This document shows positions 23,186 to 32,987 of a DNA stretch of 62,270 nucleotides, piece by piece; the stretch's first letter is position 1, and every line of letters starts with the position of its first letter. This DNA comes from Bacteroidia bacterium (lineage in GTDB: Bacteria > Bacteroidota > Bacteroidia > Bacteroidales > CAJPTX01): contig PDTX01000010.1 of NCBI GenBank assembly GCA_002749065.1, forward strand, positions 1 through 62,270, given 5' to 3'. Below the pieces are notes generated by a model, which did not search any database, was not told the origin of the DNA, and worked only from the letters and a program-made list of their open reading frames with translations. The translations under genes were made by a program, and so were the position numbers.

Positions 23186-24413
23186 CCCAGATCTCCTCTA
23201 TTCGCCTCGCGATCCGATACCCCAGCAGCGGGGGCACCGCGTTCCCGATGACCTTGTACGCGGCCGAGGGGCTGACCCGGAAGCGGGTGCCCGTGGCGGG
23301 GGGGATGACGGCCTCCCAGCTGGGCGGGAAGGTCTGGATGAGGGCGCACTCCCGGGGGGTCAATCGCCGCTCCCCCAGCCCGGCGGCCAGCTCCTCCGCA
23401 TGCGTGCCACCGTGCTCCCGGCCCAGCCGCCGGTACTCGATGTTCCCGTGGTGCTCGGCCCGGATGGTGGGGGCCACCCCGTGGAGGTCCACCTCCTTCT
23501 GCCCCTGGCCGCGCCCGCCGAGGTAGGCCGCGCGGGAGTAGTGGCGCTGGGAGGGGTCGTCCGTCCGGTCCGGCTCGTCCAGCGTGGCGAGCAGCCGCCC
23601 GACGGGCACCCAGGGGGCCTGTCCGCCCTCCGGCCTACGGGCGTGGGTCGGGGTGGGGTAGGGGTCGTACGCGACGGGGATTTGTTCACTCGTAAGGGCC
23701 CTGAGGGCCGTGGGGGTGAGGGCGTTGCGCCGTAGCCCGATGAAGATGACCCGCTCGCGGGACTGGGGCACGCCGTAGTCGGCCGCCTGGAGCACGCGCG
23801 CCGGCAGGACGATGTAGCCCCCGTCGGCGCTCTGCGCGAAGTCGCGCTGTATGATGTCCTTCACGTCGCGCAGGTTCGTCAGCCCCTTGACGTTCTCGGC
23901 GATGAAGACCCTCGGGCGCACCAGCCCGATGACCTCCCGCATCCAGTAGTAGAGCATGCCCCGCGTCTCGATGGTGGGGGTGCTGGCCGCGTCGGATATC
24001 TCGCCCCGGTGGTTGCGGTGCGAGGCGAAGCCCCCCCGCTTGCCGGCCACGCTGAAGTCCTGGCAGGGGAAGCCCCCCGTGACCACGTCGATGCCCCCGG
24101 GGAAGGCGAAGTCGCCCCGCCGGGCGGCCTGAACCAGGTCCACGATGCTCTGCAGCTGGAAGATGCCGGGGTCCGCCCCCCGCCGGGCGAAGTTGTGCTG
24201 CCAGCTGCGCTGCGCCTCGGGGAGGATGTCGTTCGCGAAGACCACCCGGAAGCGCGTGGGGCGCAGGCGCACGAAGCCCGGGGCATCGTCCCCGGCGATG
24301 TGCTCGGGGCAGGGGGCCACGCTCTCGCGGAGCACGGGGAAGTCGCCCTCGAAGCCGAGGTCCATCCCGCCGCAGCCCGAGAAGAGCGATAGTACGCGTA
24401 GGTCTTTCTCCAT
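23166..24413 (-). CDS. DNA (cytosine-5) methyltransferase, first of pair
   Basis: A 415-residue methylase. Motifs in order are LSLFSGCGGMDLGFEG (I), GGFPCQDFSVAGKR (IV), FIAENVKGL (VI), QSRERVIFIG (VIII), a longer target-recognition region (about 255-345, with GQGQKEVDLHGVAPTIRAEHHGNIEYRRL), RRLTPRECALIQTFP (IX) and YKVIGNAVPPLL (X). It differs strongly from the second enzyme in its recognition region. ATG 24413 is chosen because MEKDLRVLSLFSG is the normal start and a -7 box lies 34 nt upstream; the frame is open further upstream. First gene of the operon. Confidence 0.95.
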   Translation of the reverse strand: MEKDLRVLSLFSGCGGMDLGFEGDFPVLRESVAPCPEHIAGDDAPGFVRLRPTRFRVVFANDILPEAQRSWQHNFARRGADPGIFQLQSIVDLVQAARRGDFAFPGGIDVVTGGFPCQDFSVAGKRGGFASHRNHRGEISDAASTPTIETRGMLYYWMREVIGLVRPRVFIAENVKGLTNLRDVKDIIQRDFAQSADGGYIVLPARVLQAADYGVPQSRERVIFIGLRRNALTPTALRALTSEQIPVAYDPYPTPTHARRPEGGQAPWVPVGRLLATLDEPDRTDDPSQRHYSRAAYLGGRGQGQKEVDLHGVAPTIRAEHHGNIEYRRLGREHGGTHAEELAAGLGERRLTPRECALIQTFPPSWEAVIPPATGTRFRVSPSAAYKVIGNAVPPLLGYRIARRIEEIWDGLFGG

Positions 24414-24446
24414 TTGCTTTGTTGTTACGCCCTGGGGAGGTGGGCG

Positions 24447-24454
24447 CGAAGGTA
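24447..24454 (-). promoter_or_regulatory. Putative -7 box of the restriction-modification operon
   Basis: Reads TACCTTCG on the minus strand, 34 nt before the first methyltransferase ATG. It is divergent from a similar box for leuS about 120 bp away. Confidence 0.5.
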
Positions 24455-24575
24455 CGAAAAGCGGTCGAATGCCCTGAGCCAATCCGGCAGCCCCTCGTCG
24501 CTCCGTGCCGCTCAGCCCCACCATGCGCGCTGATTCCGCCGCCCACGGGCGAGGCGGTTTTGCCCCCAAAAATGC

Positions 24576-24583
24576 TACCTTCG
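24576..24583 (+). promoter_or_regulatory. Putative -7 box of leuS
   Basis: TACCTTCG followed by GCG; a TTTG at 24559-24562 lies closer than normal for a -33 box. The leader would be about 15-30 nt depending on the start codon. Confidence 0.5.
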
Positions 24584-24616
24584 CGTTGCGATTCGTAACC
24601 AATGGAGAAAGCAAGC

Positions 24617-27400
24617 ATGGCTGAGCATTACCAATTCGGGGAGATAGAGGCCAAGTGGCAGGCCCGCTGGGAGGAGCAGGGGGTGTACCGTGTGCCGAAT
24701 GCCTCGGAGCTCCCGAAGTACTACGTCCTGGACATGTTCCCCTACCCCTCGGGCGCGGGGCTCCACGTGGGCCACCCGCTGGGCTACATCGCCAGCGACA
24801 TCTACAGCCGCTACAAGCGCCTGCGGGGCTTCAACGTGCTGCACCCCATGGGCTACGATGCCTTCGGCCTACCCGCCGAGCAGTACGCCATCCAGACGGG
24901 CCAGCACCCGGCCGTGACCACCGCCGAGAACGTGGCCCGCTACGAGCGGCAGCTCCGCCTCCTGGGCCTGGGCTACGACTGGGGCCGCCAGTTCAAAACC
25001 TCCGACCCGGACTACTACCACTGGACGCAGTGGGCCTTCCTGCGGATGTTCGCCCACTACTACGACACGAAGGCCGACCGGGCGCAGCCCATCGACCGCC
25101 TCGAGGCCCACTTCGCCGCGCACGGCTCGCAGGGCCACACGGCCCACGGGGACGAGCCGGAGCCCTTCACCGCGGCCGACTGGCAGGGCTTCTCGCCCGC
25201 CCGGCGCGAGGAGGTGCTGCAGCATTTCCGCCTGGCCTTCCGGGCCGAGACCATGGTCAACTGGTGCGAGCAGCTCGGCACGGTGCTGGCCAACGACGAG
25301 GTCAAGGAGGGCCTCTCGGTGCGCGGGGGGTACCCCGTGGTGCAGAAACGCATGATGCAGTGGTGCCTACGGGTGTCGGCCTACGCGGAGCGGCTGCTCG
25401 AGGGCCTCAACCGGCTGGAGTGGACGGACTCGCTCAAGCAGATGCAGCGCAACTGGATAGGGCGCAGCGAGGGGGCCTCGGTGCACTTCCCGATTGAGGA
25501 CGATGCCCGGCGGCTGGAGGTCTTCACCACCCGGCCCGACACCATATACGGGGTGACCTTCATGGTCCTGGCCCCGGAGCACGAGTGGGTGGGCGAGCTG
25601 ACCAGCCCCGAGCAGCGGGCGGCCGTGGAGGAGTACCAGGCCATGGCCGCGCGGCGGAGCGAGCGCGAGCGGCAGGCGGAGACCCGTCAGGCCACCGGCG
25701 TGTTCATCGGCCGCTACGCCATACACCCCTTCTCGGGCGAGCGCATCCCCATCTGGATCTCGGAGTACGTCCTCTCGGGCTACGGCACGGGGGCCATCAT
25801 GGCCGTGCCCGCGCACGATAGCCGCGACTTCCTCTTCGCCCGCACCTTCGGCCTGCCCATCACCCAGGTGGTGAGCCCGCGGCCGGGCGAGGCGAGCGAC
25901 CCGGCCGGATGGACGGATTCTTTCGACGCCAAGGAGGGCTACGCCATCAACAGCCCCGGCCTGGACGGGATGCCGACCCCCGCGGCCATCACCGCGGCCT
26001 GCGCCATGGTGGAGCAGCAGGGCGTGGGGCGCGCCACGGTGACCTACCGCCTCCGCGACGCCATATTCAGCCGCCAGCGCTACTGGGGCGAGCCCATACC
26101 TATATACTACCGCGACGGCGTGCCCTGCCCCCTGCCGGAGGACGAGCTGCCCCTGCTGCTGCCCGAGGTGGACAAGTTCCTGCCCACCGCGGCGGGCGAC
26201 CCGCCCCTGGCCCGGGCCAAGAACTGGGTCTCGAGCGAGGGACACCCCCTGGAGACCAGCACCATGCCGGGCTTCGCCGGCTCATCGGCCTACTACCTCC
26301 GCTACATGGACCCCCACAACGCCGAGGCGCTGGTCGACCGCCGGGTGGACGAGTACTGGCGCGACGTGGACCTCTACATCGGCGGCACCGAGCACGCCAC
26401 CGGCCACCTCATCTACTCCCGCTTCTGGAACAAATTCCTCTACGACCTCGGCCACGTGTGCGAGGACGAACCCTTCAAGAAGCTGATCAACCAGGGCATG
26501 ATACAGGGGCGATCCTCCTTCATATACCGGGTGAAGGGGACCAACCGCTTCGTGCCCGCATCCCAGGCCGAGCAGCACGACACCACGCCAATCCACGTGG
26601 ACGTGAACCTGGTGCACAACGACGTGCTCGACATCGCCGCCCTGCGGGAGTGGAACGCGGAGTACCGCGACGCGGAGTTCGTGCTGGACGAGAACGGCGA
26701 GTACCGCTGCGGCTGGGCCATCGAGAAGATGAGCAAGTCGATGTACAACGTGGTGAACCCGGACATGATCATCGGACGCTACGGCGCGGACACCCTGCGG
26801 ATGTACGAGATGTTCCTCGGCCCGCTGGAGCAGAGCAAGCCCTGGGACACGAACGGGATAGACGGGGTGTTCAAGTTCCTCCGCCGCCTGTGGACCCTAC
26901 ACGTGCAGGCCCCGCTGGAGGGGGGCGAGCCCTCGCCCGCGGAGCTCAAGGCGCTGCACACGGCCATCAAGAGCGTGACCGAGGGCATAGAGTCCTTCGG
27001 CTTCAACACCTGCATCTCCGCGCTGATGGTCTGCCTCAACGAGCTGCAGTCCCTGGGCTGCCGCAAGCGGGCCATCCTCGAGCCGCTGCTGGTGGTCCTC
27101 TGCCCCTTCGCGCCGCACATCGCCGAGGAGCTGTGGGCGCGGATGGGGAACGAGGGCTTCGTGGTCCAGGCCCGCTGGCCCGAGCTCAACGAGGCCTTCC
27201 TCGCGGAGTCGAGCTTCGAGTGCCCGGTGTCGTTCAACGGCAAGACGCGCTTCACCCTCTCCCTGGCCAAGGACCTCCCCCCCGAGGAGGTCGAGCGGCT
27301 GGCCCTCGCCGCCCCCGAGGCGCAGCGCTACCTGGAGGGCAAGACGGTCCGCAAGGTGGTCGTCGTCCCCAACCGTATAGTCAACATCGTGGTTTCCTAG
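24617..27400 (+). CDS. leuS: Leucyl-tRNA synthetase
   Basis: A 927-residue class I synthetase. HIGH-type motif HVGH in [15 protein letters not shown] (about residue 45), CP1 editing domain with [44 protein letters not shown] (editing-site aspartate), and KMSKS in [16 protein letters not shown] (about 705), then the anticodon-binding and C-terminal domains. ATG 24617 is preferred: GGAG at 24604-24607 precedes it by 9 nt and [11 protein letters not shown] is the usual start. ATG 24602 in the same frame is possible. yitT follows after 15 nt, suggesting co-transcription. Confidence 0.97.
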   Translation: MAEHYQFGEIEAKWQARWEEQGVYRVPNASELPKYYVLDMFPYPSGAGLHVGHPLGYIASDIYSRYKRLRGFNVLHPMGYDAFGLPAEQYAIQTGQHPAVTTAENVARYERQLRLLGLGYDWGRQFKTSDPDYYHWTQWAFLRMFAHYYDTKADRAQPIDRLEAHFAAHGSQGHTAHGDEPEPFTAADWQGFSPARREEVLQHFRLAFRAETMVNWCEQLGTVLANDEVKEGLSVRGGYPVVQKRMMQWCLRVSAYAERLLEGLNRLEWTDSLKQMQRNWIGRSEGASVHFPIEDDARRLEVFTTRPDTIYGVTFMVLAPEHEWVGELTSPEQRAAVEEYQAMAARRSERERQAETRQATGVFIGRYAIHPFSGERIPIWISEYVLSGYGTGAIMAVPAHDSRDFLFARTFGLPITQVVSPRPGEASDPAGWTDSFDAKEGYAINSPGLDGMPTPAAITAACAMVEQQGVGRATVTYRLRDAIFSRQRYWGEPIPIYYRDGVPCPLPEDELPLLLPEVDKFLPTAAGDPPLARAKNWVSSEGHPLETSTMPGFAGSSAYYLRYMDPHNAEALVDRRVDEYWRDVDLYIGGTEHATGHLIYSRFWNKFLYDLGHVCEDEPFKKLINQGMIQGRSSFIYRVKGTNRFVPASQAEQHDTTPIHVDVNLVHNDVLDIAALREWNAEYRDAEFVLDENGEYRCGWAIEKMSKSMYNVVNPDMIIGRYGADTLRMYEMFLGPLEQSKPWDTNGIDGVFKFLRRLWTLHVQAPLEGGEPSPAELKALHTAIKSVTEGIESFGFNTCISALMVCLNELQSLGCRKRAILEPLLVVLCPFAPHIAEELWARMGNEGFVVQARWPELNEAFLAESSFECPVSFNGKTRFTLSLAKDLPPEEVERLALAAPEAQRYLEGKTVRKVVVVPNRIVNIVVS

Positions 27401-27415
27401 GAAAGGCCTACATCC

Positions 27416-28315
27416 GTGAGAAAGATAAGCACCTCCGAGCGGGTGCGCGAGTACCTGCTCATCACCCTCGGGCTCCTGATCTACACCCTGTCATGGACGC
27501 TCTTCCTCATTCCGCACCGGATTACCGGCGGGGGTGCCTCCGGCGTCGCGGCGCTCGTGTACTACCTGACGAACTTCCCGGTGGGCTACACCTTCCTGGC
27601 CATCAACGCGGTGCTCATCGCCATCGGCATGCGCATCCTCGGATCGGGCTTCGGGGTGAAGACCATCTACGCCGTGGCCGTGGCCGCCCTGCTCTTCAGC
27701 GTTGAGCAGCAGCTCCAGCTGGCCTTCCTCCCAGGCGGCCTCATCCCGGGCGTGCAGAACCGCTTCCTGGCCACCATCATCGGCGGGGGCATGGCCGGGG
27801 CCGGTGTCGGCATGGCCTTCAGCCAGGGGGGCAGCACGGGGGGGACGGACATCCTGGCCATGATATGGAACAAGTACCGCGGCATTAGCCCGGGGAAGGC
27901 CATCCTCCTGATGGACGTGGTCATCATCTCCTCGGCCTTCTTCGTGCTGCACGACATGAGCCTGGAGCAACGCCTCGAGTCCATCGTCTACGGCTTCCTG
28001 GTCATGGTCATCACCGGCTACACCATCGACGCGTACCTGACGGGCATGAAGCGCTCCCTACAGGTGATGATATTCTCGAAGAACTACGGGGCGATCGCCG
28101 ATCGCATCACGCGCGAGCTACACCGGGGCGCAACGGTCATCGACGGGCGGGGCTGGTACTCACAGCAGGAAACGAAGGTGTTGCTGGTGGTGGTGCGCAA
28201 GCAGGAGCTCACGGGAATCTACCGCATCGTGCGGCAGGAGGACCCCGAGGCCTTCACCTCCGTGGCCAGCGTCATGGGGGTCTACGGCAAGGGATTCGAG
28301 CAGATACGGAAGTGA
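27416..28315 (+). CDS. YitT family membrane protein (DUF2179)
   Basis: A 299-residue protein. Five to six TM helices fill residues 13-215, with the family motifs FLIPHRITGGGASGVA and GGSTGGTDILA (Gly-rich loops). A cytosolic DUF2179 domain (about 220-299) follows with RGATVIDGRGWYS and VVRKQELTGIYRIV. The start is GTG 27416. YitT/YqfU proteins are uncharacterised membrane proteins; a transport or export role has been suggested. The stop codon overlaps a GTG of the following frame, and the M23 gene begins about 8 nt later, so leuS-yitT-M23 may form one transcript. Confidence 0.93.
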   Translation: MRKISTSERVREYLLITLGLLIYTLSWTLFLIPHRITGGGASGVAALVYYLTNFPVGYTFLAINAVLIAIGMRILGSGFGVKTIYAVAVAALLFSVEQQLQLAFLPGGLIPGVQNRFLATIIGGGMAGAGVGMAFSQGGSTGGTDILAMIWNKYRGISPGKAILLMDVVIISSAFFVLHDMSLEQRLESIVYGFLVMVITGYTIDAYLTGMKRSLQVMIFSKNYGAIADRITRELHRGATVIDGRGWYSQQETKVLLVVVRKQELTGIYRIVRQEDPEAFTSVASVMGVYGKGFEQIRK

Positions 28316-28323
28316 AAGTGAGC

Positions 28324-29637
28324 ATGATCCGGAAACCCTCAGGGCGATATTTTCTCACGGCTAGCCATAGCCATAAAGCGGTAGCAGTTTTGCGGGATAC
28401 AGGACGAGTTGTACTTCTTCTCATGCTTTCCATTTGCGCGCTCTGGTCCTGCGGCGGACCGGGGCAGCCACAGTCCGCGCAGCCCCCCGACAGCGCGTCC
28501 GTGTCGCCCGGCGGCCCCCCGCCCGAGCCGCTCCCCGACAAGTACGGCCTGCTGACCGCGGGGCTACGGGTCGATACGCTGGTCATGCCCCGTGGCGTGG
28601 CCCTGGTCAACTTCCTGCGCAACCAGGGCGTGGACAGGGCCCACCTCCTCCAGCTCGACGATGCCCTCCAGGGCGGCCTCCCCCCACGGAAGTTCCGGGC
28701 CGGCAAGCGCGCCTTCTTCTTCCGCGGCCCAGACTCCACGCTCACCTACGTGGTCTACGAGCACAGCCTCACCGAGTTCGTGGCCTTCGACCTGCGCGAC
28801 TCCCTGCTCCGCGCCCGGCACGACAGCCTACGCGTGCAGCACGAGCGCGTCGTGGCCCATGCCCGCATCGAGAGCTCCCTCTGGAACGCGATGGAGGATG
28901 CCAACGCGCGCCCCGACCTCGCCCTGAACCTCTCCGAGATATTCGCCTGGTCGGTGGACTTCTTCGGCCTGGAGCGCGGCGACGAGTTCCTCGTGTCCTA
29001 CGACCGGAAGATGGTCGACTCGGTGCCCATCGCCAGCGGCTCAATCTACGCCGCGGCCTACATCCACCGGGGCGACACCCTCGCGATCTACCGCTTCATG
29101 CAGGACTCCCTCTACGCCTACTGGGACCGCAAGGGGCAGAGCGTCAGGAAGGCCTTCCTCAAGGCCCCGCTGAAGTTCTCCCGCATATCCTCGGGCTTCT
29201 CCTACGCCCGCCGCCACCCCATCCTGAAGGTGGTGCGCCCCCACACCGGGGTGGACTACGCCGCCCCCATGGGCACGCCCGTCCACGCCCTGGGCGACGG
29301 CAAGGTCATCGCCCGGGCCTACCAGCGCGGCGGGGGCAACTACGTGAAAATCCGCCACAACGGCGTGTACACCACCGCCTACCTCCACCTGTCGCGCTTC
29401 GCCAAGGGGATTCGGCCCGGCGTCCGCGTGCGGCAGGGCCAGACCATCGGCTACGTAGGCATGACGGGCTACGCCACCGGCCCCCACCTGGACTTCCGCG
29501 TCTGGAAGAACGGAACGCCCATCAACCCCCTGAGCATGAAGTCCCCCCCGATGGAGCCGCTGCGCAAGGAGAATATGGACGCATTCCGCGATACGGTGCG
29601 GCGGCTCGACCGCGAGCTGGGCATCCACGCGGAGTAG
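28324..29637 (+). CDS. M23 family metallopeptidase lipoprotein (cell-wall endopeptidase)
   Basis: A protein of up to 437 residues. A hydrophobic segment VVLLLMLSICALWSC ends in a lipobox-like LWSC, so it should be an outer- or inner-membrane lipoprotein. A Pro-rich linker and a helical middle region follow. The C-terminal LytM/M23 domain (about 290-400) has zinc ligands in HTGVDYAAPMGTPVHALGDG, the YLHLSRF histidine and GPHLDFRVW. It would cleave peptidoglycan peptides. Its start is uncertain: ATG 28324 gives an unusually long n-region before the signal helix. A TTG near 28390 would give a normal signal peptide (RDTGRVVLLL...). Confidence 0.9.
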   Translation: MIRKPSGRYFLTASHSHKAVAVLRDTGRVVLLLMLSICALWSCGGPGQPQSAQPPDSASVSPGGPPPEPLPDKYGLLTAGLRVDTLVMPRGVALVNFLRNQGVDRAHLLQLDDALQGGLPPRKFRAGKRAFFFRGPDSTLTYVVYEHSLTEFVAFDLRDSLLRARHDSLRVQHERVVAHARIESSLWNAMEDANARPDLALNLSEIFAWSVDFFGLERGDEFLVSYDRKMVDSVPIASGSIYAAAYIHRGDTLAIYRFMQDSLYAYWDRKGQSVRKAFLKAPLKFSRISSGFSYARRHPILKVVRPHTGVDYAAPMGTPVHALGDGKVIARAYQRGGGNYVKIRHNGVYTTAYLHLSRFAKGIRPGVRVRQGQTIGYVGMTGYATGPHLDFRVWKNGTPINPLSMKSPPMEPLRKENMDAFRDTVRRLDRELGIHAE

Positions 29638-29693
29638 GAGTCCACCCGGCGCGGCCCGCGCGGCCCCGCCTCCGGGAATTTGTACCCTTTCTA

Positions 29694-29724
29694 TTTGCAA
29701 TCCATCCGCTTTTTTGTACTTTCG
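29694..29724 (+). promoter_or_regulatory. Strong promoter of the structured RNA candidate
   Basis: TTTG (29694-29697), exactly 19 nt, then TACTTTCG (29717-29724). This is one of the best-formed promoters in the window. The expected transcript start (about 29728-29731) coincides with the base of the closing helix of the RNA. Confidence 0.7.
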
Positions 29725-29730
29725 GCCCTG

Positions 29731-29965
29731 AATAGAGTGGGCCGAGGTGACTTAACGGCTTGCTGTCTAGGTAGATAGCTTCATAGGGAGAGCAGTATGC
29801 GTAGGATTTGCGAAGAGGCGATTAGGCCCCTGTCCGCGAGCTTGGCGGCTCGGGATGGGCATGGTGGAGGTGCGGTGCGCCAGGGTGCGCGCCAACACTC
29901 TACCGCGGGCCCGCTCTCCCGGTGGCCGCTGGGTACGCGCTAGGTCGCCTGCCCCCATTCTATCG
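29731..29965 (+). ncRNA. Structured non-coding RNA candidate, 6S-like architecture
   Basis: A stretch of about 235 nt between the M23 gene and the DUF2795 gene has no credible protein frame but folds well by eye. The ends pair: ATAGAGTGGG (29732-29741) with CCCATTCTAT (29954-29963), a small CCG/GCC internal loop, then AGGTGAC (29745-29751) with GTCGCCT (29944-29950). Inside, a small hairpin CTGTCT-AGGT-AGATAG follows the 5' strand. The second half forms a long interrupted rod: GCGGC/GCCGC, CGGGA/TCCCG, GGGC/GCCC, GGTGGAG/CTCTACC and GGTGCGC/GCGCGCC. TTTT follows the closing helix. It lacks the RNase P, tmRNA and SRP RNA signature sequences that I know. A closing stem, an open centre and a terminal rod recall 6S RNA, but identity is unproven. 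Confidence 0.6.
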
Positions 29966-30077
29966 TTTTGTTGGCCACTGTCCAGCTGCTCTTGGGAGGC
30001 TTGGGGTTCGTCCGTGCCGAGGTGTGATGCTGGCGGTGGTTTGTGCTAATCTACAGAACTAACGAAGCGGAACGATT

Positions 30078-30299
30078 ATGTACTGGACACTTGAATTGGC
30101 CTCCAAGCTGGAGGATGCACCCTGGCCGGCCACCCGCGACGAGCTCATCGACTACGCCTACCGCTCGGGCGCTCCCCTCGAGGTGATAGAGAACCTGCGG
30201 GAGCTGGACGAAGAGGCGGGTTCGTACGAGAATATTGAGGAGATTTGGCCTGACTACCCGACCAAGGAGGACTTCTTCTTCGACGAGGAGGAGTACTAG
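30078..30299 (+). CDS. DUF2795 small acidic protein
   Basis: A 73-residue protein. The motif YWTLELASKLEDAPWPATR, followed by ELIDYAYRSGAPLEVIENL and WPDYPTKEDFFF, matches the short DUF2795-type proteins of Bacteroidota. It is acidic (tail FFDEEEY) and probably helical with a short hairpin. The function is unknown. It lies 74 nt upstream of thrS and may share its transcript. Bias and family resemblance make it a secure gene despite the small size. Confidence 0.85.
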   Translation: MYWTLELASKLEDAPWPATRDELIDYAYRSGAPLEVIENLRELDEEAGSYENIEEIWPDYPTKEDFFFDEEEY

Positions 30300-30373
30300 G
30301 CGAGTCGCCCTGTCGGGGGCGGGCCGGGGAGGAGCGAGGCGGTGGATTAAGACATTGATAAGGAGAAGATGAG

Positions 30374-32311
30374 ATGCTGAAGATACAATTGCCCGATGGC
30401 GCGGTCCGCGAGTACCCCCAGGGCGTTACGGGCCTGGAGATAGCCAAAGACCTGTCCCCCCGATTGGCCAAGGAGGTCCTCTCGATAAGCGTCAATGGCG
30501 AGCTGTGGGACCTGACGCGCCCCATCGAGCTCGACGCCGCGGTGCGCCTCCATACCTGGGACGACGCCGAGGGCAAGCACGCCTACTGGCACTCCTCGGC
30601 CCACCTGATGGCCGAGGCCATAGAGGCCCTCTACCCGGGTGTGCACCTGGGCATAGGCCCGAGCATAGAGAACGGGTTCTACTACGACATCGACTTCGGC
30701 GAGCACAAGCTGCAGGAGGCCGAGCTCGAGACCATCGAGGCCAAGATGCGCGAGCTGGCCAAGGCCAAGGAGCCCATCGTGCGGCGCGATGTGCGCAAGG
30801 AGGAGGCCCTGGAGCGATACCGGGCCAAGGGCGACCCCTACAAGGTGGAGCTGATCGCCGGCCTCGACGACGGGACGATAAGCTTCTACTCCCAGGGTGA
30901 GTTCACCGACCTGTGCCGTGGCCCCCACCTGCCCGACACGGGCTACATCAAGGCCGTCAAGCTCATGAGCATCGCCGGGGCCTACTGGCGGGGCGACGAG
31001 AAGAACAAGCAGCTGACCCGCATCTACGGCATCACCTTCCCCAAGGAGAGCCAGCTGAAGGAGTACCTCGCCCTGATGGAGGAGGCCAAGAAGCGCGACC
31101 ACCGGAAGATCGGCCGCGAGATGGAGCTCTTCACCTTCTCGAGCCGCGTCGGCCCGGGCCTGCCGCTCTGGCTGCCCAAGGGGGCGCAGCTCCGCGAGCG
31201 GCTGGAGGACTTCCTCCGCCGGGTGCAGAAGGAGTACGGCTACCAGCCCGTCATCACGCCCCACATCGGCCAGAAGGACCTGTACGTCACCTCCGGCCAC
31301 TGGGACAAGTACGGCGAGGACAGCTTCCGCCCCATCAAGACCCCCCAGGAGGGCGAGGAGTTCCTCCTCAAGCCGATGAACTGCCCCCACCACTGCGAGA
31401 TATTCCGCGCCTTCCCCCGCTCCTACAAGGACCTCCCCCTACGCCTGGCCGAGTTCGGCACGGTCTACCGCTACGAGCAGTCGGGCGAGCTCCACGGCCT
31501 CACCCGCGTGCGGGGCTTCACCCAGGACGATGCCCACATCTTCTGCACCCAGGACCAGGTCAAGGAGGAGTTCCTCAAGGTCATAGACATCATCCTGTAC
31601 ATATTCAGGGTGCTGGACTTCCACGACTACGAGGCGCAGATCTCGCTGCGCGACCCCGAGAACAAGACCAAGTACCTGGGCTCGGAGGAGAACTGGGCCA
31701 AGAGCGAGAGCGCCATCATCGAGGCCGCGGCCGAGAAGGGCCTCAAGGCCACGCAGGTACGCGGCGAGGCGGCCTTCTACGGGCCCAAGCTCGACTTCAT
31801 GGTGCGCGACGCCATCGGCCGCAAGTGGCAGCTGGGCACCATCCAGGTGGACTACAACCTCCCGGCGCGCTTCGAGCTGGAGTACGTGGGCGCGGACGAC
31901 AACCGCCACCAGCCCGTCATGATACACCGCGCGCCCTTCGGGTCGATGGAGCGCTTCGTGGCCGTGCTGATCGAGCACACGGGGGGGCGCTTCCCGCTGT
32001 GGCTCGCGCCCGAGCAGGTGCGCGTGCTGCCCATCAGCGACAGGTTCAACGAGTACGCCAGCTCCGTGGCTAAGCACCTGGCGGCCATTGGCTTCCGCGT
32101 GGAGGTGGACGAGCGTTCGGAGAAGGTCGGCAAGAAGATACGCGAGGCCGAGCTGCAGCGCGTGCCCTACAGCGTGGTGGTGGGCGAGAAGGAGCAAGCC
32201 GAGGGCGCGGTGTCGGTGCGGGCGCGGGGCGGGGTAGACCGGGGGAGCATGCTGCTGCCCTCCTTCGGCGAGCTGCTGGAGCGGGAAATGGAGGAAAGTT
32301 TGCGCGTTTAA
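30374..32311 (+). CDS. thrS: Threonyl-tRNA synthetase
   Basis: A 645-residue class II synthetase. TGS domain (about 1-62), editing/SAD domain (about 65-230, with [16 protein letters not shown] and the GxFxDLCRGPH motif), catalytic core (about 245-540: [13 protein letters not shown] with the zinc cysteine, [14 protein letters not shown] and [20 protein letters not shown]) and the anticodon-binding domain to the end ([15 protein letters not shown]). It has a complete domain set including editing. An AAGGAGA Shine-Dalgarno precedes ATG 30374. It heads the group thrS-infC-rpmI-rplT, but infC has its own promoter inside the gap. Confidence 0.97.
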   Translation: MLKIQLPDGAVREYPQGVTGLEIAKDLSPRLAKEVLSISVNGELWDLTRPIELDAAVRLHTWDDAEGKHAYWHSSAHLMAEAIEALYPGVHLGIGPSIENGFYYDIDFGEHKLQEAELETIEAKMRELAKAKEPIVRRDVRKEEALERYRAKGDPYKVELIAGLDDGTISFYSQGEFTDLCRGPHLPDTGYIKAVKLMSIAGAYWRGDEKNKQLTRIYGITFPKESQLKEYLALMEEAKKRDHRKIGREMELFTFSSRVGPGLPLWLPKGAQLRERLEDFLRRVQKEYGYQPVITPHIGQKDLYVTSGHWDKYGEDSFRPIKTPQEGEEFLLKPMNCPHHCEIFRAFPRSYKDLPLRLAEFGTVYRYEQSGELHGLTRVRGFTQDDAHIFCTQDQVKEEFLKVIDIILYIFRVLDFHDYEAQISLRDPENKTKYLGSEENWAKSESAIIEAAAEKGLKATQVRGEAAFYGPKLDFMVRDAIGRKWQLGTIQVDYNLPARFELEYVGADDNRHQPVMIHRAPFGSMERFVAVLIEHTGGRFPLWLAPEQVRVLPISDRFNEYASSVAKHLAAIGFRVEVDERSEKVGKKIREAELQRVPYSVVVGEKEQAEGAVSVRARGGVDRGSMLLPSFGELLEREMEESLRV

Positions 32312-32334
32312 TCGTAGTAGTGAAAAATGATTCG

Positions 32335-32342
32335 TATCTTTG
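32335..32342 (+). promoter_or_regulatory. -7 box of infC-rpmI-rplT
   Basis: TATCTTTG fits TAnnTTTG. The predicted start near 32346 gives a leader of about 39 nt before the AUA start codon of infC. Confidence 0.5.
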
Positions 32343-32370
32343 TGGCGTGTACAGCTAACCGTATAATCGT

Positions 32371-32376
32371 AGGAGG
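32371..32376 (+). promoter_or_regulatory. Shine-Dalgarno site that fixes a non-AUG start of infC
   Basis: AGGAGG is followed by 8 nt and then ATA at 32385 in the infC frame. The frame is closed by TAG at 32370-32372, and no ATG, GTG or TTG occurs in frame until a GTG at 32487 that lies deep inside the protein. Confidence 0.7.
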
Positions 32377-32384
32377 ATAGAGCT

Positions 32385-32957
32385 ATAGCAGGCAATTACC
32401 CTAGGCGCCCATCGAGGTTCCCGCAGCGGGACAGGGGGCCAGAGCATAAGATTAACGACAAGATTCGGGCCTCGAAGGTCCGGATAGTGGGTGATAATGT
32501 CGGCGAGCCACGGGTGGTGAGCCTTGAGGAGGCCCTCGAGGTGGCGCAGCGTCAGGATATGGACCTGGTGCTGATCGTGGAGAATGCGGATCCGCCCGTC
32601 TGCCGCGTGGTGGACTACCAGAAGTTCCTCTACCAGAAGAAGCGCAAGGAGAAGGAGCAGAAGGCCAAGACCACCAAGGTGGTGCTGAAGGAGATACGCT
32701 TCGGCCCCAACACGGACGACCACGACTACGAGTTCAAGCTGCGGCACGCGCAGAAGTTCCTGCAGGACGGCGCGAAGGTCAAGGCCCTGGTGTTCTTCAA
32801 GGGCCGGTCCATCGTCTTCCAGGACCAGGGGGAGATGCTGCTGCTGCGCTTCGCCAAGGACCTCGAGGACCTGGCCAAGGTGGAGCAGCTACCCAAGCTG
32901 GAGGGGAAGCGGATGATAATGTTCCTTGCCCCGCTGAATACGGGCAAGAAGAAGTGA
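32385..32957 (+). CDS. infC: Translation initiation factor IF-3 (probable AUA start)
   Basis: A 190-residue factor that binds the 30S subunit and proofreads the start codon. The N-domain has [21 protein letters not shown] (starting about residue 24), then the lysine-rich linker helix ([18 protein letters not shown]) and the C-domain with [20 protein letters not shown]. The conserved N-domain begins well upstream of the first ordinary start codon, so translation must start earlier. ATA 32385, 8 nt after AGGAGG, is the only good candidate. E. coli infC starts with AUU, which lets IF-3 repress its own synthesis; the same logic probably holds here. rpmI follows after 30 nt. Confidence 0.93.
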   Translation: MAGNYPRRPSRFPQRDRGPEHKINDKIRASKVRIVGDNVGEPRVVSLEEALEVAQRQDMDLVLIVENADPPVCRVVDYQKFLYQKKRKEKEQKAKTTKVVLKEIRFGPNTDDHDYEFKLRHAQKFLQDGAKVKALVFFKGRSIVFQDQGEMLLLRFAKDLEDLAKVEQLPKLEGKRMIMFLAPLNTGKKK

Positions 32958-32987
32958 GTGTGTAACCATAATACATAGGAGGGGACA

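Noticed and set aside
29855..30049. 64-codon frame inside and beyond the structured RNA region
   Set aside because: No Shine-Dalgarno, Arg/Pro/Ser-rich random product; the sequence is better explained by RNA helices.
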